From: Io17-Chloro-G2 sp965226825
GTDB lineage: Bacteria > Chloroflexota > Dehalococcoidia > Lucifugimonadales > UBA3495
Direction of reading: 5' to 3'
DNA length: 64,000 nucleotides
Assembly: GCA_965226825.1 (NCBI GenBank)
Contig: CBDDED010000003.1
Location: 744,001-808,000 of the forward strand
Under the pieces are notes generated by a model. It was given only the letters and a program-made list of their open reading frames with translations, was not told the DNA's origin and made no database searches. Every line of letters starts with the position of its first letter. Position 1 is the first letter of the stretch. Below are positions 1 through 9,500 of the stretch, piece after piece. The position numbers and the translations under genes were made by a program.

Positions 1-180
1 GGGAACAGCCCTTCAGTATCCTGATCCACCACCTCGGAAGCGCCGCTTTCTTCCCCAACCACGTCGTCGCGCTGCGCCGTGTCCAAGCCCGGGAGCAGCC
101 CTTCAGTATCCTGATCCACCACCTCGGAAGCGCCGCTTTCTTCCTCAACCACGTCGTCCCGCTGCGCCGTGTCCAAGCCT
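1..180. repeat. 90-bp coding tandem repeat
   Basis: Bases 1-90 and 91-180 are two copies of one 90-bp unit with only a few substitutions (for example at 5, 56, 70 and 90). Each unit encodes 30 residues of the partial secreted protein on the minus strand. More copies may lie beyond the left edge. Confidence 0.9.
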
Positions 181-272
181 TCGACCGGCTCATCTGCCTG
201 AACTATAGCCAAGGGTGCAGCGATTAAGAGGAGGAGAATCGTGATGGAGGCGAATAGAGTCCTTGTGTGCAT
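1..272 (-). CDS. Secreted protein with 30-residue tandem repeats (partial, C-terminus beyond left edge)
   Basis: Reading the minus strand from an ATG at 272 gives MHTRTLFASITILLLLIA, a basic start and a hydrophobic stretch, then a likely signal peptidase site near ALAIVQA-D. The mature part begins with acidic sequence made of 30-residue repeats (LDTAQRDDVV.EESGASEV..., then VVDQDTEGLLPG). Two copies are visible before the frame leaves the window at base 1. The frame stays open throughout, and base changes between copies are few, so the array is recent or homogenised. It is probably exported to the cell surface or medium. I recognise no family and cannot assign a function. The Shine-Dalgarno match is weak (AAGGG about 15 nt upstream), so the start is chosen mainly from the signal peptide. 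Confidence 0.6.
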   Translation of the reverse strand, partial: MHTRTLFASITILLLLIAAPLAIVQADEPVEGLDTAQRDDVVEEESGASEVVDQDTEGLLPGLDTAQRDDVVGEESGASEVVDQDTEGLF

Positions 273-781
273 TGCAAAACCCAGAACCCTTTCGATATTC
301 GCCAACACGTCTCCATTGATTAGACAACTATTTGAGGGCACGGGCGGTCACGGTGAGGGACTCCCCCTGCCGATGTCTGGGTGAACATAACGCGAGAATA
401 GGCAGGAGATCTGGTCCCACCATTGGAGGGGGCCCGCCTGCCTTGTTACCACATATTTCCCGCATGGCCGGATTGCCTGACAGACCCGCCAGTAGCCAAC
501 TGTAGAGCAGTGAGCCCTTGACGAGACGTGAAAGTCAACGAGTTCCGGGGCCATCTACGAGGTAAACCCCGGCGGAGAACTCTGAACGTAAACAGGGGCC
601 GTATACGCTTCAGGGACGGCGGTACGTTTGGCGTATAACGTATACTGGGAAAACGGTCCTTGTCCTACACTATAGAGTGAAACGCCGGGGCTCCCAACAA
701 TCAAACGCAATTGGCTCGCGCCAGCACCACTTTTTATAGCCCATCACTGAAAATTTGCAACGTTATCCGGGAGGAACATCC
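273..781. other. Intergenic region, no supported gene
   Basis: This roughly 500-bp divergent gap separates the minus-strand secreted repeat protein from the plus-strand hydrolase, so promoters for both should be here. A small palindrome with GTATA and TATAC arms around ACG lies near 633-645 and could be an operator. I see no convincing coding frame. Confidence 0.5.
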
Positions 782-1654
782 TTGTCCCAATACACCCAAG
801 ACAAACGGATAACCGTCAACGGTCTGGATTTCCACTACCGGGACTGGGGCGGCTCCGGTCGCTCCTTGGTGCTCTTGCACGGTTTGGCCTCGACCTGCCA
901 TATCTGGGACCTGGTGGCTCCCATCCTGTCCGAGGACTACTCCGTGGTGGCCCTGGACCAGCGGGGTCACGGCGAGAGCGCCAAACCCGAAGATCGCTAC
1001 GACTTCGCTTCTGTAGCCGATGACTTGCTGGGGTTCATCGAGGGAATGGGATTGGACCGGCCCATAATAGCCGGGCACTCCTGGGGCGGCGACGTGGCCC
1101 TCGAGTTCTCCGTGGCTTACCCGCCGGCAGCCAGCGGGTTGTGCTTCGTTGATGGCGGCATGGTCGAACCTTCGGCCCGTTACCCGTCCCTGGAGGAAGC
1201 CCGGGTGCAGATGGCCCCTCCCGTGCTCACCGGCATGACAGTGGACCAGTTTCTGGAGCGGGTCCGCAACGGCAACCAGGCCCGCATGATGACGCCCCGG
1301 GTGGAGGAAGCTGTTCTCGCCAACTTTGCCGTACTTGAGGACAATACAATCCGTCCTCAGCTCAGCCGCGAGAACCACATAAGAATCATCGAAGCCCTGT
1401 GGGATCACCACCCTCCCCAACTGTACCCCCGGTTGGAATGTCCGGTGCTAATCCTGCCCGCCCGGCAGGGCACCAACCCCGCAGAAATGGAACGACTGGA
1501 GCGCAAGGAAGCTGGCGTCGCCGCTGCCGCCGGGTCCATGCAACGGAGCAAGGTTGTCTGGTTGGAAGACAGCGTCCACGACGTTCCCCTGCAACGCCCG
1601 GAGTTAGTCGCCAGCGTCATACGGGAACACATTCAGGAAGGCTTCTTCGGCTAA
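782..1654 (+). CDS. Alpha/beta-fold hydrolase
   Basis: A 290-residue cytoplasmic alpha/beta hydrolase. The oxyanion-hole motif LLHGLAS lies near residue 32, the nucleophile elbow GHSWGG has its serine at about residue 100, and the catalytic histidine is in SVHDVP near residue 266. The strand motif VVALDQRGHGES is typical of the family of epoxide hydrolases, haloperoxidases and esterases. The TTG at 782 is chosen because GGGAGG sits seven bases upstream. An in-frame TTG at 755 would add nine residues but lacks a ribosome site. The substrate cannot be told from the sequence. It stands alone: the next plus-strand gene begins about 600 bp later, after a decayed gene. Confidence 0.85.
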   Translation: MSQYTQDKRITVNGLDFHYRDWGGSGRSLVLLHGLASTCHIWDLVAPILSEDYSVVALDQRGHGESAKPEDRYDFASVADDLLGFIEGMGLDRPIIAGHSWGGDVALEFSVAYPPAASGLCFVDGGMVEPSARYPSLEEARVQMAPPVLTGMTVDQFLERVRNGNQARMMTPRVEEAVLANFAVLEDNTIRPQLSRENHIRIIEALWDHHPPQLYPRLECPVLILPARQGTNPAEMERLERKEAGVAAAAGSMQRSKVVWLEDSVHDVPLQRPELVASVIREHIQEGFFG

Positions 1655-1738
1655 GAAGATGCCTGGCAGGGCCATTCTCCCTTTAGATGAGAAGGTTGGG
1701 ATGATGGCAGAGCCGCCCAGACCGTCGTGAATTCCCGA

Positions 1739-1756
1739 TTCCGGCTTTCGCCGGAA
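1739..1756. repeat. Small REP-like hairpin
   Basis: TTCCGGC and GCCGGAA arms enclose a TTTC loop, 85 bp after the hydrolase stop. It could serve as a weak terminator for the hydrolase or be a REP-type palindrome. There is no T-tract after it. Confidence 0.4.
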
Positions 1757-1851
1757 AGACCATGTCCAATCCTACGGATGATTCAGATGGTCTGTTGGCC
1801 AAGTAGAGAGGTCGGAAACAAGACGACACCGTAGGAATCGGATAGCATACC

Positions 1852-2182
1852 TACCAACTTATCGAGAACCGGGCCAAGCTGCCCACGGCACGTACAACTA
1901 CCCCTCCGAGCTGGCGCCATCTCATACCGGCGACATCAACGTCTCCGACGGATACCGCAACGCCCGGCTGCATCGCTTCCGGGGATGGCCGGTTTATTTC
2001 GTCTTGGGGCGAGCCCGGGCAAGGAGGGGCCGAAACAGTTCCACCCGCCCCACCGCTTGCTTGTGGACGAGCAAGGCACGGTGTTCGTCTGCGGCCAGGA
2101 GAATAACCGCACTCGGGTTTTCTCAGCCGACTGGCGGTTCCGCGAGCGGTGGTCCGATAAGACGGGATTGCCCTGCCAGGGA
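1852..2182 (+). pseudogene. Decayed NHL-repeat (beta-propeller) gene fragment
   Basis: Translating the plus strand while switching frames recovers consecutive NHL-propeller-like stretches: YQLIENRAKLP (from 1852), TYNYPSELAP..GDINVSDGYRNARLHRF (1890-1979), GDGRFISSWGEPGQG (from 1982) and QFHPPHRLLVDEQGTVFV..ENNRTRVFS (about 2037-2130). The joins near 1886, 1981 and 2025 each need a one- or two-base shift. The text matches the usual propeller phrasing of a G-x-hydrophobic-V-x-D-x-x-N-x-R-hydrophobic-x-x-F repeat. No start codon, ribosome site or full-length frame remains. I read it as the remnant of a secreted or periplasmic NHL/SMP-30-like protein. Confidence 0.65.
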
Positions 2183-2267
2183 TTGTTGCCACCTTATCAA
2201 AGTTTCTTATCCTGCGTATCCTGTATATCGTTCTTTGAATTAGACACTTGGGCGAGGTCAACAAAAG

Positions 2268-3080
2268 ATGGAATACCGCAAACTTGGCAACCTGGACGTT
2301 TCAGCCATTGGCCTGGGAACCTTACGAACTTTCGATGTTACCGGCGACGATGAGATTGCCGTCCGACGACAAATCTTGGATAACTGCCTGGACAGCGACG
2401 TAAACCTGATCGACACCGCTTCCTGGTACGGCCACGCGGAGCAGGTCGTGGGGGAGATCACCGGGGACCTTCGGGACCGGTTCTACATCGCCACCAAGGT
2501 GCGCACCGAAGGTAAGGAGGCCGGCGAGGCCCAGATTGCCCGCTCCTTCGAACTGCTGAAGACCCACTACATAGACCTCTTCCAAATCCACAACATGATC
2601 GACTGGCAGACTCACATCCCCACACTGGAGCGGCTTAGGGGCGAGGGCAAAATCGGCATGCTGGGCGTGTCCGCCATGGTGCCCGATGCATACCCAACCA
2701 TTATGGACCTGATGCGCCAGGGTCGGGTGGACGCCGTCCAGATTCCCTACAACGTGATGAACCGAGCCGTTGAAGACGAACTGCTGCCCCTGGCCGGGGA
2801 ACTGGGCACCGGCATCCTGGTGATGGAGCCGCTGCAGAAGGGCCGCTACGTCCTGGACCTGAAGCAGCAGCCCGACCTGACGCCGCTGCGGGACTACGGC
2901 ATCAACACCTGGGCCCAGGCCCTGCTGGCCTGGATCATTTCTGACCGCCGGGTGAGTTCGGCCATACCCACTACCTCCCGCCCCGAGCGCATCCAGGAAA
3001 ACGCCCAGGCCGCCGAGGCAGCCGGGCTGCCCCAGCAGTTGCGGGACTACGTCCGTTCCGAGGCGGAGCGGTGTTTGTAG
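2268..3080 (+). CDS. Aldo/keto reductase
   Basis: A 270-residue protein of the aldo/keto reductase family, which reduces carbonyls with NADPH on a TIM barrel. The opening MEYRKLGNLDVSAIGLGT is a typical first strand. The catalytic tetrad is present: Asp49 and Tyr54 in LIDTASWYG, Lys77 in IATKVRT and His108 in FQIHN. Near the C-terminus, the SSAIPTTSRPERIQEN segment fits the cofactor-phosphate region. The length is slightly short of the family norm (about 300). It starts at ATG 2268, with GAGGT about ten bases upstream. The substrate is unknown. It has no partner gene, since a mobile-element-like repeat follows. Confidence 0.85.
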   Translation: MEYRKLGNLDVSAIGLGTLRTFDVTGDDEIAVRRQILDNCLDSDVNLIDTASWYGHAEQVVGEITGDLRDRFYIATKVRTEGKEAGEAQIARSFELLKTHYIDLFQIHNMIDWQTHIPTLERLRGEGKIGMLGVSAMVPDAYPTIMDLMRQGRVDAVQIPYNVMNRAVEDELLPLAGELGTGILVMEPLQKGRYVLDLKQQPDLTPLRDYGINTWAQALLAWIISDRRVSSAIPTTSRPERIQENAQAAEAAGLPQQLRDYVRSEAERCL

Positions 3081-3129
3081 GGAGCAACCTCACTCATTCG
3101 ATCTGTAGAACCTGGTAGAAAGCTGGTTT

Positions 3130-3483
3130 AGAATCTATATCAAAAGTCAGGGCAATCGCATTACAAACTGGGGCAAGTGCGTCCGAAATGTCCTCCTTCC
3201 CGCGGCTTGGAGAAGTTAGGACGGGGGCACAACCCCACCCCCGTCTTTCTCGCCGCAGCGGGAATCCACAGCCCTTTGTCTCAATGGTCTTGGTCAGGAT
3301 ACGCAGGACGCCTCACCTTTCAGCCAAGCAGACCGGTCCCGTGTGGACCACCCTTGCATTGCCCCACGTATTTGGATGTGGGAAGGGGCTCTGGATTCCC
3401 GCTGCGGCGAGAATGACGCGTGGGGGGTCACCCGAGTATTGGCATCGTAAATGCGATTGCCCTGGACTTTTAATATAGTTTCT
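3130..3483. mobile_element. MITE-like element with ~29-bp terminal inverted repeats
   Basis: The left end (3130-3162, core CTATATCAAAAGTC then AGGGCAATCGCATT) is repeated in inverted orientation at 3450-3483. The two ends differ by a few substitutions and one inserted base. A second, inner inverted pair (3248-3275 and 3387-3413, core CTCGCCGCAGCGGGAATCC) makes the element a nested palindrome. It carries no convincing coding frame. I see no clear target-site duplication. Size and architecture fit a miniature inverted-repeat element moved by a transposase encoded elsewhere. The inner pair belongs to the same family as the repeat at 14900-15053. Confidence 0.6.
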
Positions 3484-3489
3484 GAGCAG

Positions 3490-3516
3490 ACCGTATTGCG
3501 AACTTTTCGCTGGGAG
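3490..3516 (+). repeat. 27-bp repeat, inverted partner at 11467-11493
   Basis: The sequence beginning ACCGTATTGCGAACTTTTCG is found again, perfectly, on the opposite strand at 11467-11493. Weaker similarity continues for about 20 bp (GATA.A.TTGGAC). The pair brackets the subtilase and lipoprotein genes. Confidence 0.8.
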
Positions 3517-3542
3517 GTCCAGATACAATTGGACGCTTTGGA

Positions 3543-6500
3543 TCAACTGGAAAAGTATAGCCTGATGACTTCAAGAAGGTCTTCCAGGCTGATACGGTCA
3601 TTGAAGTAGTCTGCGATCGCCGGGAGAACTTCCTCCAAGTCGATGACCTCGTTGTTGTCCGCGTCGTACCTGCTGCCGAGGCTCCCCAGGGCGGCGCTGG
3701 TGACGGTGATGGTCACCCTGGTGATGGCGGTTGCGCCGAATATGTTCCTGGCGGTTACGTCTACCGTGTAGGTGTTCCTGCGCTCCCGGTAGTCCAGGGT
3801 TGTTCTGGGCGCCACCCTGATCTGTCCGGTGGCCTGGTCGATGGTGAAGAACGCGGCGTCGGGGCCGCCCAGGGAGTAGGTCAGCCCGTAGTTGGTGGCG
3901 TCCGCCGCTGCGACCGGCCGGCCGGCGTTGGCCCCCGACGGCAAGTTTCCGGTTATCGTGATGGCCGTCCTGGCGCCGGTGATGAACGCGGGAGGCCGGC
4001 TCGGAACGATGCTGCCACCGCCGCCGCCACCTCCGCCGCCGCCGCCACCTCCAATCCTCCTGGCAGTCCTTGGCGGGGTCTCGTTCACGTCGGTGACGTT
4101 GATGGTCACGCTGATGGTGTCGTCGGTCCTCGAGTCAGCATTTCCCACGGGGTCCCTGCCGTCGCGGACCGACACGGTCACGGCGTAGCTGGTCTTGGCC
4201 TCGTAATTCAGGGCGGCATTGGTATGCAACTGGCCTGAGGAAGCCACGATGCCGAAGGAAGCGGCGTCGGTTCCGCCCAGGAAATAGGTCAGACGGTCGC
4301 CGTTGGGGTCACTGGCCGTGATTGGATCGCCGATGCCGTCGCCCGCGGGCGTATTTTCGGGCACGGAACGGGTTGTACTGGCGCCGTCGGTGAACGCAGG
4401 GCTCCGGTTTGTCGCCGCCACCCGCACCGCGTTGGTCGATACTGCCTCCGCCTGGTCGCTACCGTGTGGGTCCGTGTAGAAGACCCTGGCGCGAAGGAAT
4501 CTTCCCACGTTGCTATCAACGGGGGTATAGCTGTTTGAATTGGCCACTCCGATAGGGCTCCAGATGGCCTGGTCTTGAGAACTATGCCACTCCCATCTCT
4601 CGCCGGAGATGTTTCCGTCGGGGTCGGTGAGGTTAGCGCTAAGGCGGGCGGCAACCCGGGGCTGCGCCGGCGACAGGGTCACCTCCCCGTCATCGTTCCC
4701 GTCGGTTACGGTGATGGTCACCGCCAGCATGCCGGTGGCGATCCCGTGGGAGGCCTGAACCGTTACCCGATATATGTTGTCGGCGTCGTGGTCCGCCGGG
4801 TTCTCGTAATCGGGCGGGGTATCGAAGTTGAGCAACCCCGTGCTGATGATTGAGAACTCGCGGCGATCGTTTCCGGACAGCGACCAGGTGATGACGGGGT
4901 CCTGCGGGTTGGTTGCGGTGTAGATGGCTACCGCCTCCGAACCATTCTCCGCGTAATTCGTCGCGACGTTACCTGACACCATCGGGGCATCGTCGTCGAT
5001 GATGGTAACCGTGGCCGTTGTAGCACCGCCTAGGAGATGGGGCAAGGTGGGGTCTGAGTAGGTCAGGGTTGCCGTGAACGTCTCTCTTGGTTCGTCTTCG
5101 GTATCGTCCACGACATGGACCGCGATTTGTTTTACCGCCCGGTAAACTCGCCTGCCGTTGACGGTCGCCCGGCTAAAGTCGCTCCGGTTGAAAATGACCG
5201 TATCGTCCACCTGCGTATAGTCGCCGGGCTGGGCCGCGCTGTCGTCAGACGTAGAGATGGAGGCGTCGAAGGAGAACCTGTCTTCAGGCCGCTTGTCCAC
5301 CGTGGTGACGGCGTAGGCGCGCAGTGTGGTGCTTCCGGCGTCCTCACCGACGGTTACGTCAGACTGTTCCCAACTTATGGTCACCGGCACGTGTTCGTTG
5401 TCCTGGATAGTCACGACTGCCGTGGCGGGGCTTCCCTGGAGATGCGTGAGGCCGGGAGTCGCGTAGGCCAGCCTCACGCGGAAGGCTTCGTCCGATTCGT
5501 CCATCGCGTCGTCTATGATGGCGGCGCTGAAATCCCTGGTCGCGCGGTACCGATGCTGGCCGTTCACGTCGGTCTGGCTGAAGTCGATCGCGGCAAAGGT
5601 AGCGGACGAAGGCGGAGCCGTATAGTCGTCGTCCTGGGTCGCGCCGCTATCGGTGGTGGTCAGAATCACATCGAAGGTGAAGTCACCCTGCGGCGCCGTG
5701 TCAAGTGTCGTTGTGAAGACTGCTCTGAGGACTACGCTCCCGGCGTCCTCCGCCACCTCCAAAGAAGTCTCTTCCCATTGCAGGGTTATGGGAATATCAT
5801 CCGGCCGAGGTGTGCCGGTCTCTGTGCCGGACCATGCTCCATCCCCGGCGGAGTTGACGGCCCGCACCTGTACGTCGTACTCCGTCGCGTTTGTGAGATT
5901 GGGGATGGCATATCGCAGGTCGCCGCTTCTCCAGGCGTTGTCCCGCACCGTCCAGTTGGAGTCCACAGTCTCGTCGGCGCTGGTTTCGATGTAGCGCACG
6001 TCGTAGGCGGTGATGACCCCGCCACCCGTGTCAGCGGGGGCAGTCCAGACGACAGCCAGGGTCCTATCGCCGCGAGTGACGCTGGTAATGGATGGCGCCG
6101 ACGGAGCGACCGTGGTGGGCTCGTCAGCTTCCATTTGGGACCAGGGGCCGAGTCCGGAACCGTTGTGGGCCCGCAGTTGGATTTCGTACTTCACTCCGCC
6201 TCGCAGGCCGGTTATGGTGTAGCTCCGGTTGCTCGGCGTCCCCGCATCCGTCTCCACAGACCAGTTGCCATCGCTCTTGTCGGTAGCATCGTCTCGAATG
6301 TAGCGCAGGTCGTAGGAGGTAATGGCCGTCTCCCCGGTGTCGGTCGGCGCGTTCCAGTTAACCACGAGAGTGCCGCCTCCCGGGGTCACAGTGTTGATAT
6401 CCGGCGCGCCCGGAATGGAGCCATGACCGTAGATGGTGAGGCCCCACGAGCGGAGAACACCATAACGGCCCCTCTGAGCGTCCTTGATCCGAAGGGTCCA

Positions 6501-9500
6501 TTCGCCGGCCGGGTCCTCGCCCAGGTGGCGTGCCGAGCCGAAACGGAATGCGGTGGTCAACGCCCCTCCTATCAAGGCGGTATTGGACAGCGTTGAAACG
6601 GTCCCTGAGGGCGAGACCAACTCGACGGTAAGGTCCCGGAAGGCAGAGTGGTCGAAGTGGGCGTTGACCTCCACAAACTCGACGAACTCCACGTATGGGT
6701 CTACGTTCAGGCTGGTGGTTACGGTGGTGGGCGTTCCGGAGAACGGCAGGTCGGGGATTGGCAGGTTGATGACGCTGGACTCAGCGGTGATTCCCCTCAA
6801 GTCGCCGACGTTGGTCCAACCCGGAGCCAGGTCCACGGCCGCCTTGGCGTCCACCATGCCGAAGCCGTACTCGTGGTTGAAGTTGTAGAGATCAGTGGTC
6901 GACCCGTATTTGAAAGCTCCGTCCGCCCAGCCGGTGTTGTCCGGATCGACCTTGCGGGCGGAGGCCGCCAGGATGAGCTTGACGTCCCGCCAGGTCAACG
7001 CGGTGTTTGCCTCTCGAACCAGTGCTACCACGCCTGAAACTATGGGGGCGGCGGCGCTGGTGCCTCCAAAACTGCCCATATACCGGTGCCCGTTGTCGGT
7101 GGTGGCTATTCCGGGATGGCCCACTCTCTTGCTGTTGGACGGCCCGCACACCCACAGATTCGAGCCTAATTCCGAGTATTCACTGCGTTTGTCGTCGTGG
7201 CCGACGGCGCAGACGGCCGTGACGGCATAGAAGTTCGCTAACTCGTTCAGATTGGAGTAGTCTCTGTGACCTCCGTTGCCGGCAGTCCAGACGTAGAAAA
7301 CGCCTTTTCCGCCGTATCCGGTGGTGACGCCGTCCTTGACCGCAGTTTCCCATAATTCAGTGGCATGTTCCGGGAGGCTGGAAGCCCCAGGCCCCCAGCT
7401 GTTGTTGGATATGGCCGTAGTTGCCGCGTTGCGAGACGCGACATCTGCTGTATTGGCGGAGGTAAATCTCCTAAGAAGATTGTATCCGTATATCTTGGCC
7501 TCGGGCGCTACGCCGCGCATACCGAGGTTGTTGTCCTTCGCAGCGATAAGACCGGCCACGGCGGTGCCATGGTTCCCGAGGGGATAGTATATGTCGGTCA
7601 GGTTGGGGTGATAGTTGTGATTGAATGAGGTGAGGACGTTATCGGTCAGGTCCTCGTGCTGGTGGTGCATACCATTGTCCACCACCGCCACGTTGATGCC
7701 CGAGCCTTTGTATGTGGGCCACACCTCCTCGACCCTGATATCTTGACCGGCGCTGTTGCGAAACTGGTTGTCGTTGTTCAGGTGCCACTGGCATCCGTAG
7801 AGCGGGTCGCTTATGCCTGCGCTCCTGGAAATGATGGAACAGCGGTTTGCGAAAGAGGCGTACACGGGGTCTTCAATGGCTCGGATGGTATAGCGCCCGG
7901 TGTCTGTCGCCTCGTTACCGGCCACTTTGACGTAGTAGGTCCCAGCATCGAGGCGACCCTGAAAGTGAAACCCATCGTAAGAATCGATTGGGTCCCCCTG
8001 TACCGGATTCATGCTATCGTCGCGCAGCGTCCCATCGGTATCAATGTCCTGGCTTGCAGCCCCTAGCAATACGTAGGTGGTCTCAGAGAGGGTTATGCTG
8101 AAGTAGTCCTCGTCGCCGGCCGGTTCTATAATTCCGCCTGCCGTGCCGCCGAGTGGCAGCGGCTGAGCGTCCGCTACGGTGCTGCCCAGCTCGGTTATAG
8201 CCGTCGCATATACTGTATATGGCCCACTGGATTCCCCATTGTGAGAGTTGACCTTGACGTAGTACACCCCGGCGTTTAGGTTCTCCCGGATGAGAAAGTT
8301 CTTCACGCGGCCAGGGAGATAGCCGTCATCGTTGTATGCTATCACCGTGCCGTTGCTCCTTTGCAACTCACCTACGGTGTCAGGGAACGCGGATGTGCGA
8401 ATGGCGACTTCCGTTGTCTCGGAAAGCTCCAGCTTGAAGTAGTCTTCGTAGTCTTCCGGGTCTATGGTGTCGCTTGCGGAGCCGTTGATATTCAGAGTGG
8501 CCGCGTTTCTCCTTGAAGTTGTGTCCCTAAACTCCCTGATCCTAAGGACATATGGTTCGTCAGTAGGTCCGTATCCGGTTATCTTGATGTAGTGCGTCCC
8601 GGACCGGAGTCTTTGCCACAGGAAGAAGTTGTCCGGGTTGGGCAGCACACCTCCTCTATCGCTGCTCTCGATGGACATGCCGTCGCTGTTCTGCAGATCT
8701 CCCACGGTATCCAGGTCGCCCAGGGTGTATATCCAGTAGTCGGCTGTTCTTGGCACACTAAGTCTGAAATAGTCCACGTCGTTGGTGGGGTCAATGGCTC
8801 CCCACACCCTGGCGCCTGCGGTAACGCTTGTGGCGTCGGCGCGAGTGTCGCCGTGGTCCGAAGGAGTTGCGCTGGTTGTGTCGGACCAGGCGCCGTCGAC
8901 ATCGTCAACGTCCACCGCGCGCACCTGCACGTCGTACTCCGTGCCGTTGGTCAGGCCGGTGACGGCGTAGGTCAGGCTGCCGCCGCCCTCTTTCCAGGCG
9001 TCATCCTCCACACCCCAGTTGGCGTCCACCGTCTCATCCTCGCTGGTCTCAATGTAGCGGACGTCGTAAGCCGCGACTCCGGTAGTGATGCCGGTGGGAG
9101 CGCTCCAGGAAACCAGCACCGCGCGGTCGTCGGGACGCACGGAATCTATAGTGGGAGCGGGCAAGGCCGGCGTACCGGTCTTGGTGTCTGACCAGGTTCC
9201 GTCTCCGTTGGAATTTACCGCCCGTACCTGAACGTCGTACTGTGTCCCATTTTCCAGCATGGTTAAGGTGTATTGCAGCGAGCCGGATGTCCAGGAGTCG
9301 TCTGCCACAGTCCAGTTGGAGTCCGCCGTCTCATCCGCGCTGGTCTTGATGTGACGCACGTCGTAGGCCGTGACGCCGGTTGCGCCGGCGGGAGCGGTCC
9401 AGGCCACCGTGAGTGCGGTATCGCCAGGGGATACGGAGTCGATAGTAGGCGCGGCAGGAGTAGACTGCGCGCTGGCGTAGCCCAGGGCCAGCACCAGGCA

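Noticed and set aside
1..180. Possible CRISPR array
   Set aside because: Only two 90-bp units, with no spacers, and the repeat is in frame inside a signal-peptide protein.
4011..4062. Poly-glycine tract as a phase-variable repeat
   Set aside because: Codons of the tract are mixed (GGC/GGT-type with GGA/GGG), not a simple uniform repeat, so slippage is less likely, and FN3-type proteins often contain such linkers.
5115..6596. 493-codon plus-strand open frame
   Set aside because: It is the reverse of the subtilase gene, and its composition is that of a shadow of FN3/Calx-beta repeats.
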